Shown here one piece after another: positions 53,242-61,476 of a stretch of 64,000 bases of DNA. Positions within the stretch are counted from its first letter, which is position 1. The number at the start of each line of letters is the position of its first letter. The notes under the pieces are model-generated. The model did no database searches. It worked only from the letters and a program-made list of their open reading frames with translations, and was not told the origin of the DNA. Both the position numbers and the translations under genes were made by a program. Origin of the DNA: Devosia litorisediminis (lineage in GTDB: Bacteria; Pseudomonadota; Alphaproteobacteria; Rhizobiales; Devosiaceae); NCBI RefSeq assembly GCF_018334155.1, contig NZ_JAGXTP010000001.1, positions 1,488,001 to 1,552,000 on the forward strand, read 5' to 3'.

Positions 53242-53952
53242 ATGGATGAGACACTGCGCGAAAAGCTCGCGACCATATCCGTGGCGACGCTGGCCACAGC
53301 CCTGTACAAGCGCGGCCTGCGCAACCAGGTCATTCAGGACGTGCACCCTGTGCGGCGCAAGCGGCGCAATATGGTCGGCCCCGCCTTTACGCTGCGCTAT
53401 ATTCCGGCCCGCGAAGATCGCAATCAGCTGGTGGAATTCCGCAATCCCGAGCATCCGCAGCGTGTCGCCGTCGAGACCTGTCCTGCCGGCCATGTGCTGG
53501 TGATGGACAGCCGCAAGGATCCCCGCGCTGCCTCGGCCGGCGATATCCTGGTCACGCGCATGATGGTGCGCGGCGTTGCCGGGGTGGTCACCGATGGCGG
53601 TTTCCGCGATGCGGCGATTATTGGTGAGCTGGACATCGCGGCGTATCACAATCGCCCATCGAGTCCTACGAACCTGACGCTGCATGAAGCGCTGGACCTC
53701 AATATCCCCATCGGATGCGGCGACGTTGCTGTGTTTCCCGGCGATATCATCGTCGGCGACGACGATTCCGTGATCGTCATCCCTCAGGCCATTGCCGATG
53801 AAGTCGCTGATGAGACTGTCGAGATGACTGCCTACGAGGACTTTGTCGTCGAAAAGGTCAAGAATGGCACGCCGATCATTGGTCTCTATCCCCGGACGCA
53901 GGAACATTTCGCCGAAGAGTTCGCCATCTGGCGCAAGCGCGAGAAGCGCTGA
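53242..53952 (+). CDS. RraA-family aldolase/decarboxylase
   Basis: 236 residues, with the RraA fold motif GDILVTRMMVRGVAGVVTDG then GFRD holding the Arg and Asp that bind metal and substrate in HMG/CHA aldolases. Many family members catalyse retro-aldol cleavage of 4-hydroxy-4-methyl-2-oxoglutarate or oxaloacetate decarboxylation; the name RraA comes from a ribonuclease E inhibitor, not relevant here. It follows the DapA-type gene by 13 bases, so it may act late in the same pathway. Confidence 0.85.
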   Translation: MDETLREKLATISVATLATALYKRGLRNQVIQDVHPVRRKRRNMVGPAFTLRYIPAREDRNQLVEFRNPEHPQRVAVETCPAGHVLVMDSRKDPRAASAGDILVTRMMVRGVAGVVTDGGFRDAAIIGELDIAAYHNRPSSPTNLTLHEALDLNIPIGCGDVAVFPGDIIVGDDDSVIVIPQAIADEVADETVEMTAYEDFVVEKVKNGTPIIGLYPRTQEHFAEEFAIWRKREKR

Positions 53953-54015
53953 GGCGTAGCGACATCGGGGTCGGTCCCCTGTCAGCTGCATATGAAGAAG
54001 CGACGTCTGCTTTTT

Positions 54016-54975
54016 CTATATTGATGCGGATTCACGGCTCGCTGGCGCGAAGGCGCCAAGGCCCTGGGTCGCGAAGCCATCGGCGCTGGCGGTTATCAAT
54101 ATAGCGTCCAAGCCATTGGCGGCGCAGAGCCGTGGAGCATCGGTCTCGCCGGCTACCATCAGGGCCGTGGCCCAGGCATCGGCGAGGACGCAATCGGGGG
54201 CACGAACGGTAACCGACAGCAAACCGTTTTCGACTGGCTGTCCTTTACCTGGATCCATGGTGTGACTGAGCCAGCGCCCCGCCACGAGGCGACGATGCCG
54301 GTAATTGCCCGAGGTGGCCAGCGATCCATTGTGTAGCAATATGCGGGAGACGATCTCCCGTTTATCGGCCACCGGGGCCTCCAACGCGATGGACCAGGGT
54401 TGCCCATCGCCGCGATAACCGCCGGCCTGCAGTTCACCATCTATCGAAACCAGATAGTTGGCTACGCCATGGTCTTCCATGCACCGCGCCATCAGATCCA
54501 CCGCAAAGCCCTTGGCGATGCCGGAAAGATCAAAGCTGACCGGCGCGAGGCGCCTGGCGCGCAGGCCTCGCATGTCGAGTTCGAGCTGCGATTTGAAGCG
54601 CGGGTTGCCAATTCTGGTTTGGGCGCCCGTCTCCCCCGAGGGACCGAAGCCCCAGGCATTGGTAGCGTCCAGCACGGCCATATCGAAGCGTCCGGCTGAT
54701 TGCTGGCGTACGCCCTCACCAAGCGCCAGAACATTGGCCAGAGCGTCAGGGATCGCATGCCAGTGTCCGACAGGCGCAGCGTTGAGGCGCATCAGATCGG
54801 AGCGTGGTTTCCAGGTCGACATCTGGGTATCAACAAGATCACAGGCTGCAGCCAGGGCTGCCTGCAGCGCTGCCGGTTCTATGCCACTAGGTGGATAGGC
54901 GATGGCAGACCACCGCGTTCCCATAGCTGGCCCGTTCAGCGCCACTCGGGGTTGCGTTGCAGTAGCCGCATTCAT
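54016..54975 (-). CDS. apbE: FAD:protein FMN transferase, ApbE family
   Basis: 319 residues; attaches FMN from FAD to Ser/Thr of target proteins outside the cytoplasm, with magnesium. Seen: ALNGPAMGTRWSAIAYP at the N-terminus, FDLSGIAKGFAVDLMA (the GIAKG motif), YLVSIDGELQAGGYRGDGQPW (FAD site) and WLSHTMDPGKGQP (H-x-x-DP). No lipobox or obvious signal peptide, so it may act from the cytoplasm or use another export route. Start uncertain: ATG 54975 avoids overlap with the upstream gene; ATG 54987, ATG 54996 and GTG 55008 overlap it. It is the last gene of the DUF2271-PepSY-flavodoxin reductase cluster. Confidence 0.88.
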   Translation of the reverse strand: MNAATATQPRVALNGPAMGTRWSAIAYPPSGIEPAALQAALAAACDLVDTQMSTWKPRSDLMRLNAAPVGHWHAIPDALANVLALGEGVRQQSAGRFDMAVLDATNAWGFGPSGETGAQTRIGNPRFKSQLELDMRGLRARRLAPVSFDLSGIAKGFAVDLMARCMEDHGVANYLVSIDGELQAGGYRGDGQPWSIALEAPVADKREIVSRILLHNGSLATSGNYRHRRLVAGRWLSHTMDPGKGQPVENGLLSVTVRAPDCVLADAWATALMVAGETDAPRLCAANGLDAILITASADGFATQGLGAFAPASRESASI

Positions 54976-54976
54976 G

Positions 54977-57169
54977 CTAATAGACATCTTCGGCATATCG
55001 ACCCGCACTTTGCAGACGCTCCACGCTTAGGTCGAGGGGCGCGAGCACATTGTCGAGCGAGGCACGTACGCCGTCCCCCATGGCTGCGCTGCCACACACC
55101 ATGAAGCGTGCGCCTTGCCGCACCAGACTACGCAACTGCTCGGCCTCATCCAGCAGGCGATGCTGGACGTATCGCCCGCCCATCACGCGGGAGAATACCG
55201 CAAATAGACGAGTCAGACGGCCGGCGTCCAATTGCGCTTTCAGTTCCTCGCGATAGAGGAAATCAGAGGACGGGTCGCGCCCGCCAGAGAACAGATAAAC
55301 CGGCCGGTGGCGACTATTTGCTCTAACGAAACCAACTAGCGGCGCCACGCCGGCACCTGCACCGATCAGGATCAATGGTTGGCATCCGGTATCCGGGCGG
55401 AAATCCGGATTTGGGCGGACAAACGCCTCAACACTATCGCCGGGGCGCAATCCAAACAGGTAGTCTGAGCACACCCCGCCCCGCAGCTTGCGCACGCAGA
55501 TTTCCAGAATGCCATCGGCAGAGCGCGAGGCGATGGAATAATAGCGCGGAATCGGGTCCGTGGGCGGCATGATCCCGGCCAGATCGCCAGCGAAAAAGCC
55601 ATCCAGTCCAAGGCGGCTTTTGAGGGCCTGCGTCCAACTCGGCGCCGCAGGAATCGCGAAGCGCAGCAAGACCGTGGGGGCCTGAACCTCAATGCCGTAG
55701 TCGTGCCGTTCGATCAGTTTGTAGGACTGGGTTTTCGGTTGGGTCGGCTGATGCAGCAACTCCAGAGTCTCCCCCATGGCGGCGCCCAGTCTGCGACCCC
55801 ATTGGCCAAAGGCCTGGGCAGACTGGCGGTCAATGGGTTCAAAGCCCGTGATCGGCTTGAGCCCGTGCGCCGCCATGGCATGCTCCACCGTCTCGGCATA
55901 GGCGCAAAAGTGCCTGAACTTTCGATCACCAAAGCCCAATACGGCGTAGTCGATACCGGTGCCTTGGAAACGGGCGAGCCGCTCAATGAACCGATTGGCA
56001 TTGGCCGGGGCTGTGCCATTGCCATAAGTGGCGGCAAGCACCAGTACCCGGCTAGCGCTGGGATAGGACGCGCGCAGGCCGTTCATGGGCGCCACATGCA
56101 CGGCATGCCCGTTCTTTGCCAGTGCTGTCCGCAGGGTGGCGGCAAATGACCAGGTGGTATTGCTCTCGCTGCCCACCAGGATCACCGTGTCGGCCTTGCG
56201 CCATCCAGCGTCGCAGGGCATGCGTGGCATGCTGGTGCGGCGGCGCAGCCAGATCAGCGTGCCTGTGATCATCAGTACCGGCACGGCCAGGCTGGCTAGG
56301 CCAAGCAGCACACCGAGCCACCAATACCCCTGCCCCGTGTGCAGCGTATAGATTGCCTCATAAAGCGTCTGCATCGGTGCATTGGGGGTGAAGTCTAGCA
56401 GTGCGCCGCTGGCCTGATCCACGTAACCCGTGCCAGCGCTGGTGGTCACTGTGAACACATCCTGGGTGTCATCTGCCATTGGCAAAATTATCGAGCGCAG
56501 GTCGCTGATCGGTACCTCCTGCAAAGCGGAAAGGCTGGCAATTGGGGCTGGCATCTCGCCGCTGCCGTAGGGCGGAAATCCGAAGCCTTGCCCGCCGTCG
56601 CTGACTATGCCGAACGTGACCAATGTCAAGTAGACGCCAGTCATTGCCGATAGTAGCAGACAGATGACGGCCAGCCGCGCCAGTTCGACGTGTAAACGCT
56701 GCGAGAGCGTGCCGCGAGCGGTTGCGAAGAGTTGCTTCCAGCCACCCATGCGGTTGATCAGCAGCGCTATGCCGCTGGTAGCCAGAATGACCATGGCGAC
56801 CGCAGCCACACCGGCAACCACACGACCGCCATCGCCCAGAAACAGCGAACGATGCAGCTCTGTGAAGAAAGTGAAAAGTGCCGAGTGCTCGACCGGGCCC
56901 AGACTTGCACCGGTAACGGGATCGATACCAATGCCAAGATTGGCTACATAGGCTGTCACTGCACCCGACGCTGAGCGAACGACGCTCTCGGTCTGGGGTT
57001 GATGCGCCAATACACGATCAACGAGCGTGGCAACACTCATCTCGTTTCCCGCCGGCGCGAAGACGCGCTCGACCAGAGGCTGCAGCGACAGGACTGCACC
57101 CGTGATGGCCATGAAACTGACCACCAGTGCGGCGAGCAGCCCGGGAATGGAGTGGAGACAGCGGAGCAT
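54977..57169 (-). CDS. PepSY membrane protein fused to flavodoxin and FNR reductase domains
   Basis: 730 residues. PepSY-type membrane part (about 1-320) with four helices and periplasmic PepSY loops, starting LHSIPGLLAALVVSFMAITG. Flavodoxin-like domain (about 325-465) with ILVGSESNTTWSFAATLRTA and VLAATYGNGTAPANA. FNR-like domain (about 490-730) with PRYYSIASRS (FAD), LIGAGAGVAPLVGFV (NADPH) and FMVCGSAAMGDGV. The probable job is to pass electrons from cytoplasmic NADPH through flavin and a membrane step to a periplasmic acceptor, most simply the flavinylated DUF2271 protein encoded just upstream. Confidence 0.9.
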   Translation of the reverse strand: MLRCLHSIPGLLAALVVSFMAITGAVLSLQPLVERVFAPAGNEMSVATLVDRVLAHQPQTESVVRSASGAVTAYVANLGIGIDPVTGASLGPVEHSALFTFFTELHRSLFLGDGGRVVAGVAAVAMVILATSGIALLINRMGGWKQLFATARGTLSQRLHVELARLAVICLLLSAMTGVYLTLVTFGIVSDGGQGFGFPPYGSGEMPAPIASLSALQEVPISDLRSIILPMADDTQDVFTVTTSAGTGYVDQASGALLDFTPNAPMQTLYEAIYTLHTGQGYWWLGVLLGLASLAVPVLMITGTLIWLRRRTSMPRMPCDAGWRKADTVILVGSESNTTWSFAATLRTALAKNGHAVHVAPMNGLRASYPSASRVLVLAATYGNGTAPANANRFIERLARFQGTGIDYAVLGFGDRKFRHFCAYAETVEHAMAAHGLKPITGFEPIDRQSAQAFGQWGRRLGAAMGETLELLHQPTQPKTQSYKLIERHDYGIEVQAPTVLLRFAIPAAPSWTQALKSRLGLDGFFAGDLAGIMPPTDPIPRYYSIASRSADGILEICVRKLRGGVCSDYLFGLRPGDSVEAFVRPNPDFRPDTGCQPLILIGAGAGVAPLVGFVRANSRHRPVYLFSGGRDPSSDFLYREELKAQLDAGRLTRLFAVFSRVMGGRYVQHRLLDEAEQLRSLVRQGARFMVCGSAAMGDGVRASLDNVLAPLDLSVERLQSAGRYAEDVY

Positions 57170-57184
57170 GGCAAAAACCTCACG

Positions 57185-57658
57185 CTACATGTTGACGCTT
57201 GCAGAGCCAATGAAGCCCTGGCCGGACTGGGCACTGCCGGACTGACCGCTATCGAGGGCGAGCACCACATCGTCGGCGGCTGATCCCTGATGTTCCACCG
57301 CGCTGTCGATATGGATGGTGTACCCGGCGTCGATCAACGCATCGGCCAGGGACAGATTGATGGAAAAGCTTTTGCCGCTGCCGATGCTGGCACCGGTGAT
57401 GCCATCCAGGCTCAGTGTTGCGTCCCGCGCAGCGAGGCGCGCCCAACCGCTGAGATCACGATAGTATCTGGACTTGCGCCCGGCCACGTAGAGGGTGGAG
57501 TCATAGCTGCCATCGGGCTTGGCCAGATATACGGCCAAATAGGCCTCGGGTCCCCGATAACTGCTCATCTGTCCCTGAATGGTGACGTCGCGAGCATAGG
57601 CCGCCACAGGGGCGACGAGTGCGGTGCCGAGCAGGAGGATGGCGAGAAATTTCTTCAT
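57185..57658 (-). CDS. Secreted DUF2271 protein with an ApbE flavinylation motif
   Basis: 157 residues; signal peptide about 1-22 (ending YARD). The segment SLDGITGASIGSGKSF holds Asp85-Gly-Ile-Thr-Gly-Ala-Ser91, a D-x-x-[ST]-G-A-[ST] pattern, the consensus for FMN attachment by ApbE, here probably on Ser91 (Thr is the usual residue). The start is ATG 57658; the open frame continues upstream without a signal peptide. First gene of the module, 15 bases from the PepSY fusion. DUF2271 proteins have no proven reaction. Confidence 0.85.
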   Translation of the reverse strand: MKKFLAILLLGTALVAPVAAYARDVTIQGQMSSYRGPEAYLAVYLAKPDGSYDSTLYVAGRKSRYYRDLSGWARLAARDATLSLDGITGASIGSGKSFSINLSLADALIDAGYTIHIDSAVEHQGSAADDVVLALDSGQSGSAQSGQGFIGSASVNM

Positions 57659-57792
57659 GGCATTGGCCTGTGTTGAGTGACTGCACACCAAATGCCATGC
57701 CAAGCTGACGCCAGACTGAAGCCATAGTCCGCCCGCGTTCAGCCCCGTGTAAGGTTTGGGGTATTGATGTGGCGATCAAGCTCGGGGCAGAC

Positions 57793-58449
57793 ATGCGCAT
57801 ATTGTTAGTTGAAGACGACCACGTGCTAGGTGCGGCCATTCGCGACCACCTGACGTCTGGCGGTCACGGCGTGGACTGGGTGCAGCGGCTCGATGATGCG
57901 CAATCAGCTCTCGATACCGCCAGCTATGAATTGATGCTGCTCGATCTCAACCTGCCCGATGGGCGGGGGCTTGACCTGCTTCGGCGCTTGCGGCGCGGCG
58001 GCGACCAGTTGCCGGTCATCATCACCACTGCACAGGATCAGATCGCCGTGCGGATCGAGGGGCTTAATTCGGGGGCTGACGACTATCTGGTCAAGCCGTT
58101 CGACCTCAGTGAGATGATGGCTCGCATCGCCGCTGTTTCTCGGCGCTACGGTGGACAGACTGCGACGCAACTGGTTCTGGGTGATGTTGAAATCGATCAG
58201 GCACGGCGCGTGGTACTGGTGCGGGGAGAGAGTGTGGCCTTAAGCGCGCGCGAATGGGCGGTGCTGGAACGTTTGGTCAGTCGCCCTGGCGCCATTGTGA
58301 GCAAGGGAGAGATTGAGGAATCGCTCTATGCCTTCGGCGCAGAAATCGAAAGCAATGCCGTGGAAGTCTATGTAAGCCGCCTGCGCAAGAAGCTCGGGCG
58401 TGATCTGGTTCAGACCATTCGTGGGCTGGGCTATCAGGTGTCGGTATGA
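57793..58449 (+). CDS. OmpR-family response regulator of the flavin redox module
   Basis: 218 residues: receiver domain with the acidic pocket EDDH (7-10), phosphoacceptor Asp51 and the Lys of DDYLVKPFDLSEMM, then a winged-helix domain ending YVSRLRKKLGRDLVQTIRGL. ATG 57793 gives the usual MRILLVEDD start. It is divergent from the DUF2271-PepSY-ApbE genes across 134 bases, so it likely controls them. Its stop overlaps the kinase start (ATGA). Confidence 0.92.
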   Translation: MRILLVEDDHVLGAAIRDHLTSGGHGVDWVQRLDDAQSALDTASYELMLLDLNLPDGRGLDLLRRLRRGGDQLPVIITTAQDQIAVRIEGLNSGADDYLVKPFDLSEMMARIAAVSRRYGGQTATQLVLGDVEIDQARRVVLVRGESVALSAREWAVLERLVSRPGAIVSKGEIEESLYAFGAEIESNAVEVYVSRLRKKLGRDLVQTIRGLGYQVSV

Positions 58450-59771
58450 AGCGGCGCTCTCTGACCTGGCAATTGGCGATTGGGCTGTCCCTGATGACGG
58501 GGCTGCTGTGGCTGGGCGCTGCTGCAATCTCGGCGACGGTCATGCACCATGCGGTCAATGAGGCTTACGACTACGCGCTGCGTGAATCCGCAGATCGCTT
58601 GTTGCCGCTAGCCCTGCACGATCTGCGCGAGCCCGGGGAACGCCGACGTCCCGTGGAAGCGGTGGACGAGGATGTCGGCGACTTCAGCTACATCATCCGC
58701 AACCGCGCAGGCGCAATCGTGCTCAATGATGGCGATCTGCCCGATGACATCCTTCCGCCCGTGGGCGAACATGGCTATTTCGACACAAGAGCGGGTCGCA
58801 TCTATGCAAATGCCGACCGCCGTTCCGGCGTTGGCATTGTGGTGCTGGAAGGTGAGAGCGAACGCAGTGAAGCGCTGATGGACGGCACCTTTGGTCTGAT
58901 TGTCCCGCTAGCGGGGCTGCTGCCGCTGGTCATATTGGGTGTCTGGTTTGCGCTACGTCTGGCACTGACCCCGCTAGAGCGGTTGCGCCGCGATCTTTCC
59001 GAGCGTGGCCGGCACAATCTCGAACCCCTCGATCCCGATAGCTATCCGCCCGAGCTGGCGCCGATCGTGGCTGAAACTGCAAACCTGCTGCACAGACTGC
59101 AAAAGGCGCTCGACGCGGAACGGGCATTTGCAGCCAGCAGCGCCCATGAATTGCGCACGCCGATCGCCGGAGCCCTGGCGCAAACCCAGGTCCTGGCCCA
59201 GGAGTTGCGCGACCATCCCGCTGCCCTTCGGACGGCTGAGATCGAGCGGGCGCTGCGCCGTTTGAGTTCGCTAGCGGAGCGGCTGCTGCAATTTGCGCGG
59301 CTTGAGGCGGGCTTCGCCCGCAGCGATGTCCATGTATCGCTGCTGCCGATTATCACGTTGATCACCCGGGACTTCCAGGCCATGGGCACGCCGCTTTCGC
59401 TGGAAGTTGCTCCTGGTGCCGACCCCACAGGCTTGGTCAATGCCGATGCCTTCGCGTTGGTGCTGCGCAATATGATCGACAACGCCGTGCGTCATGGCAC
59501 ACCGGACAGCGAGATCAGCGTTATCGTCGCCAAAGATGGCACGATCAGTGTCATCAACGCGGGACCGGTTGTCGCCCCCGAGACGCTGTCCAGTCTGGGA
59601 CGACCGTTCACACGTGGGCACACAGCAGCGTCAGGAGCAGGTATCGGGCTGTCGATTGTCTGCTCGGTCATCGAGCAGACCGGCGGCTCTCTTTCATTGG
59701 CTTCACCGGCAATCGGTGCGGTAGATGGCTTTGAGGCCCGCATTCGGTTTGACCAGCAAAACCGCGTCTGA
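58446..59771 (+). CDS. Sensor histidine kinase of the flavin redox module
   Basis: 441 residues, translationally coupled to the response regulator. Two membrane helices (about 9-33 and 149-171) frame a short periplasmic sensor domain of about 115 residues (LNDGDLPDDILPPVGEHGYF). Then a linker, the H-box FAASSAHELRTPI with phosphoacceptor His234, N-box LRNMIDNAVRHG, and G-box ASGAGIGLSIVCSV. The layout is that of the QseC/PmrB-type family. Signal unknown; the neighbours suggest a metal, redox or flavin-related cue. Confidence 0.91.
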   Translation: MKRRSLTWQLAIGLSLMTGLLWLGAAAISATVMHHAVNEAYDYALRESADRLLPLALHDLREPGERRRPVEAVDEDVGDFSYIIRNRAGAIVLNDGDLPDDILPPVGEHGYFDTRAGRIYANADRRSGVGIVVLEGESERSEALMDGTFGLIVPLAGLLPLVILGVWFALRLALTPLERLRRDLSERGRHNLEPLDPDSYPPELAPIVAETANLLHRLQKALDAERAFAASSAHELRTPIAGALAQTQVLAQELRDHPAALRTAEIERALRRLSSLAERLLQFARLEAGFARSDVHVSLLPIITLITRDFQAMGTPLSLEVAPGADPTGLVNADAFALVLRNMIDNAVRHGTPDSEISVIVAKDGTISVINAGPVVAPETLSSLGRPFTRGHTAASGAGIGLSIVCSVIEQTGGSLSLASPAIGAVDGFEARIRFDQQNRV

Positions 59772-59907
59772 GCGGGATGCCGACCCGACCAGAAACTACA
59801 GTCTTTGCAGCAGCGGAATTTCCTGAAAGCGGCTCTGTTTTTGCGATTTTCCGAATGTGCTGGTAAATAATGGTTCGCAAATTGGTCAGGCTTAGAAATG
59901 ATAGGCA

Positions 59908-60687
59908 ATGCCAATTATTGACCCGTTATATTCACTCGCTGGCTTTGTGGTTGGGTCAATAGTTGGGGTGACCGGTGTTGGCGGCGGCTCATTGATGACG
60001 CCCTTGCTCATCCTGTTGTTTGGCGTTCATCCAACGACAGCCATCGGCACAGATCTGTTGTTTGCGGCCGCAACCAAGACTGCCGGATCGACCATTCATG
60101 GGTTACGCAGATCCATAGATTGGGGTGTGCTCGCATTATTGGCCTTGGGCAGTATCCCTGGGGCCTTGGTCAGTGTTTGGGCACTTTCTTCAAGTGACTT
60201 GGATATGGAGGGGCTAGCGCGCTGGCTCTCGACAGTTCTCGGCATCATGCTTTTGATCACCGCGGCGACTATTCTCTTTCGCGACCGACTACTCTCTGTT
60301 GGACAAAGCGGCAAAGCCCGACCCCGACATGAGCGAGTTTTCAGCACCATAATATTTGGCTTCGTGATTGGCGTGCTGGTCTCAATTGCTTCAATTGGTG
60401 CGGGCGCTATCGGGGTAGCGGTGCTGATGATAATCTACCCACGAATGCCAATCTTGCGCATCGTCGCCACTGATATCGCTCACGCGGTCCCTCTGACCCT
60501 GGTGGCAGGTATTGGACACTGGGCAATTGGCAATGTCGATTGGTCGATGCTGGTCTCCCTATTGGTGGGGTCAATCCCAGGCATTCTGATCGCCAGTCAT
60601 TTTGCGCACAAAATTCCTGACCTCGTCATAAGATGGACATTGAGTACCGTCTTGGCGGTGGTTGGGTGCAAACTCCTTTTCAGTTAG
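59908..60687 (+). CDS. TauE/SafE family sulfite/sulfonate exporter-like membrane protein
   Basis: 259 residues, about eight predicted helices. Family motif VGVTGVGGGSLMTPLLILLF then GVHPTTAIGTDLLFAAATKT, and the mirrored C-terminal copy GVLVSIASIGAGAIGVAVLM followed by IVATDIAHAVPLTLVAGIGH. Such proteins move sulfite, sulfonates or thiosulfate. It is plus strand, separate from the kinase by 136 bases and from the polysaccharide genes by 117 bases. Confidence 0.88.
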   Translation: MPIIDPLYSLAGFVVGSIVGVTGVGGGSLMTPLLILLFGVHPTTAIGTDLLFAAATKTAGSTIHGLRRSIDWGVLALLALGSIPGALVSVWALSSSDLDMEGLARWLSTVLGIMLLITAATILFRDRLLSVGQSGKARPRHERVFSTIIFGFVIGVLVSIASIGAGAIGVAVLMIIYPRMPILRIVATDIAHAVPLTLVAGIGHWAIGNVDWSMLVSLLVGSIPGILIASHFAHKIPDLVIRWTLSTVLAVVGCKLLFS

Positions 60688-60804
60688 CTCTGTTGTGAAC
60701 GATACCGTTGGCGCGCTTTACTTTTCATGCTGTAAGCTAGGGAGTGCTGTTTTGGCATTTCTACGGGAGCTCGAAGAATTCAACACTTTGTCGCAAAGAG
60801 CGCG

Positions 60805-61476
60805 ATGTTCTTGGCCGTCTCTGCTGTATGCATCTCGACGGCCATTGGCGGCGCATGGGCCATGTATCGAGAAGTTCAGCCCATGGGGCTGGGGTTTTCA
60901 TCGCTTGAACGAGTGGTCTCAATGCAGGATGCACACTCTTTGCAGGGCTTATCCATCGCCAGTAAAAATCAGGCACTACTCGATTGCGCCAACACGCTAA
61001 AAGCGCTGCGATCGTTGGCCATGCGCTATCGCTCCCCTGAAGAACGGGCGCAGATTGCACCTAAATGCCGATCGATGGCTGACGACATTGTAGAGCGTGC
61101 GCCCAGCAATGCGTATGGCTGGTATGTTGGTGCGCTGGCCAGCGCAGAGCTTCTGGATTGGGATGGTTTTAACAAGCGTCTTGAGATGTCATGGCGAGTA
61201 GGGGCAACTGAGCAATGGATCGGTGAACTACGTGTTGCATTGGCCGAAGACAATTTTTCTCGGCTAAATGATGCGATGATGGCCGCCAACGATGCCGACT
61301 TACATATGTTAGTGCTTAGTAATCGCGGCGTTCGCACAATTGCTCAACGCTATGTATCTAATCCCGAATTCCGAGAGCGAATTACGCAGATCGTTGAGAC
61401 CATGCCCGCACAGAACCAGACCAGGTTTGTCAACAATGTTCGGCGGTATGCCAATGCAAGTGGGCGCGGCAGATGA
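60805..61476 (+). CDS. Hypothetical envelope protein of the polysaccharide locus
   Basis: 223 residues with an N-terminal membrane anchor or signal (about 1-20, MFLAVSAVCISTAIGGAWAM) and a helical remainder with several Cys (LLDCANTLKAL, APKCRSMADDI). The TPR-like spacing of NAYGWYVGALASAELLDWDG suggests a helical repeat protein. It overlaps the O-antigen-ligase-like gene by four bases (ATGA), so it probably works with it in polysaccharide assembly. Not recognised as a named family. Confidence 0.65.
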   Translation: MFLAVSAVCISTAIGGAWAMYREVQPMGLGFSSLERVVSMQDAHSLQGLSIASKNQALLDCANTLKALRSLAMRYRSPEERAQIAPKCRSMADDIVERAPSNAYGWYVGALASAELLDWDGFNKRLEMSWRVGATEQWIGELRVALAEDNFSRLNDAMMAANDADLHMLVLSNRGVRTIAQRYVSNPEFRERITQIVETMPAQNQTRFVNNVRRYANASGRGR

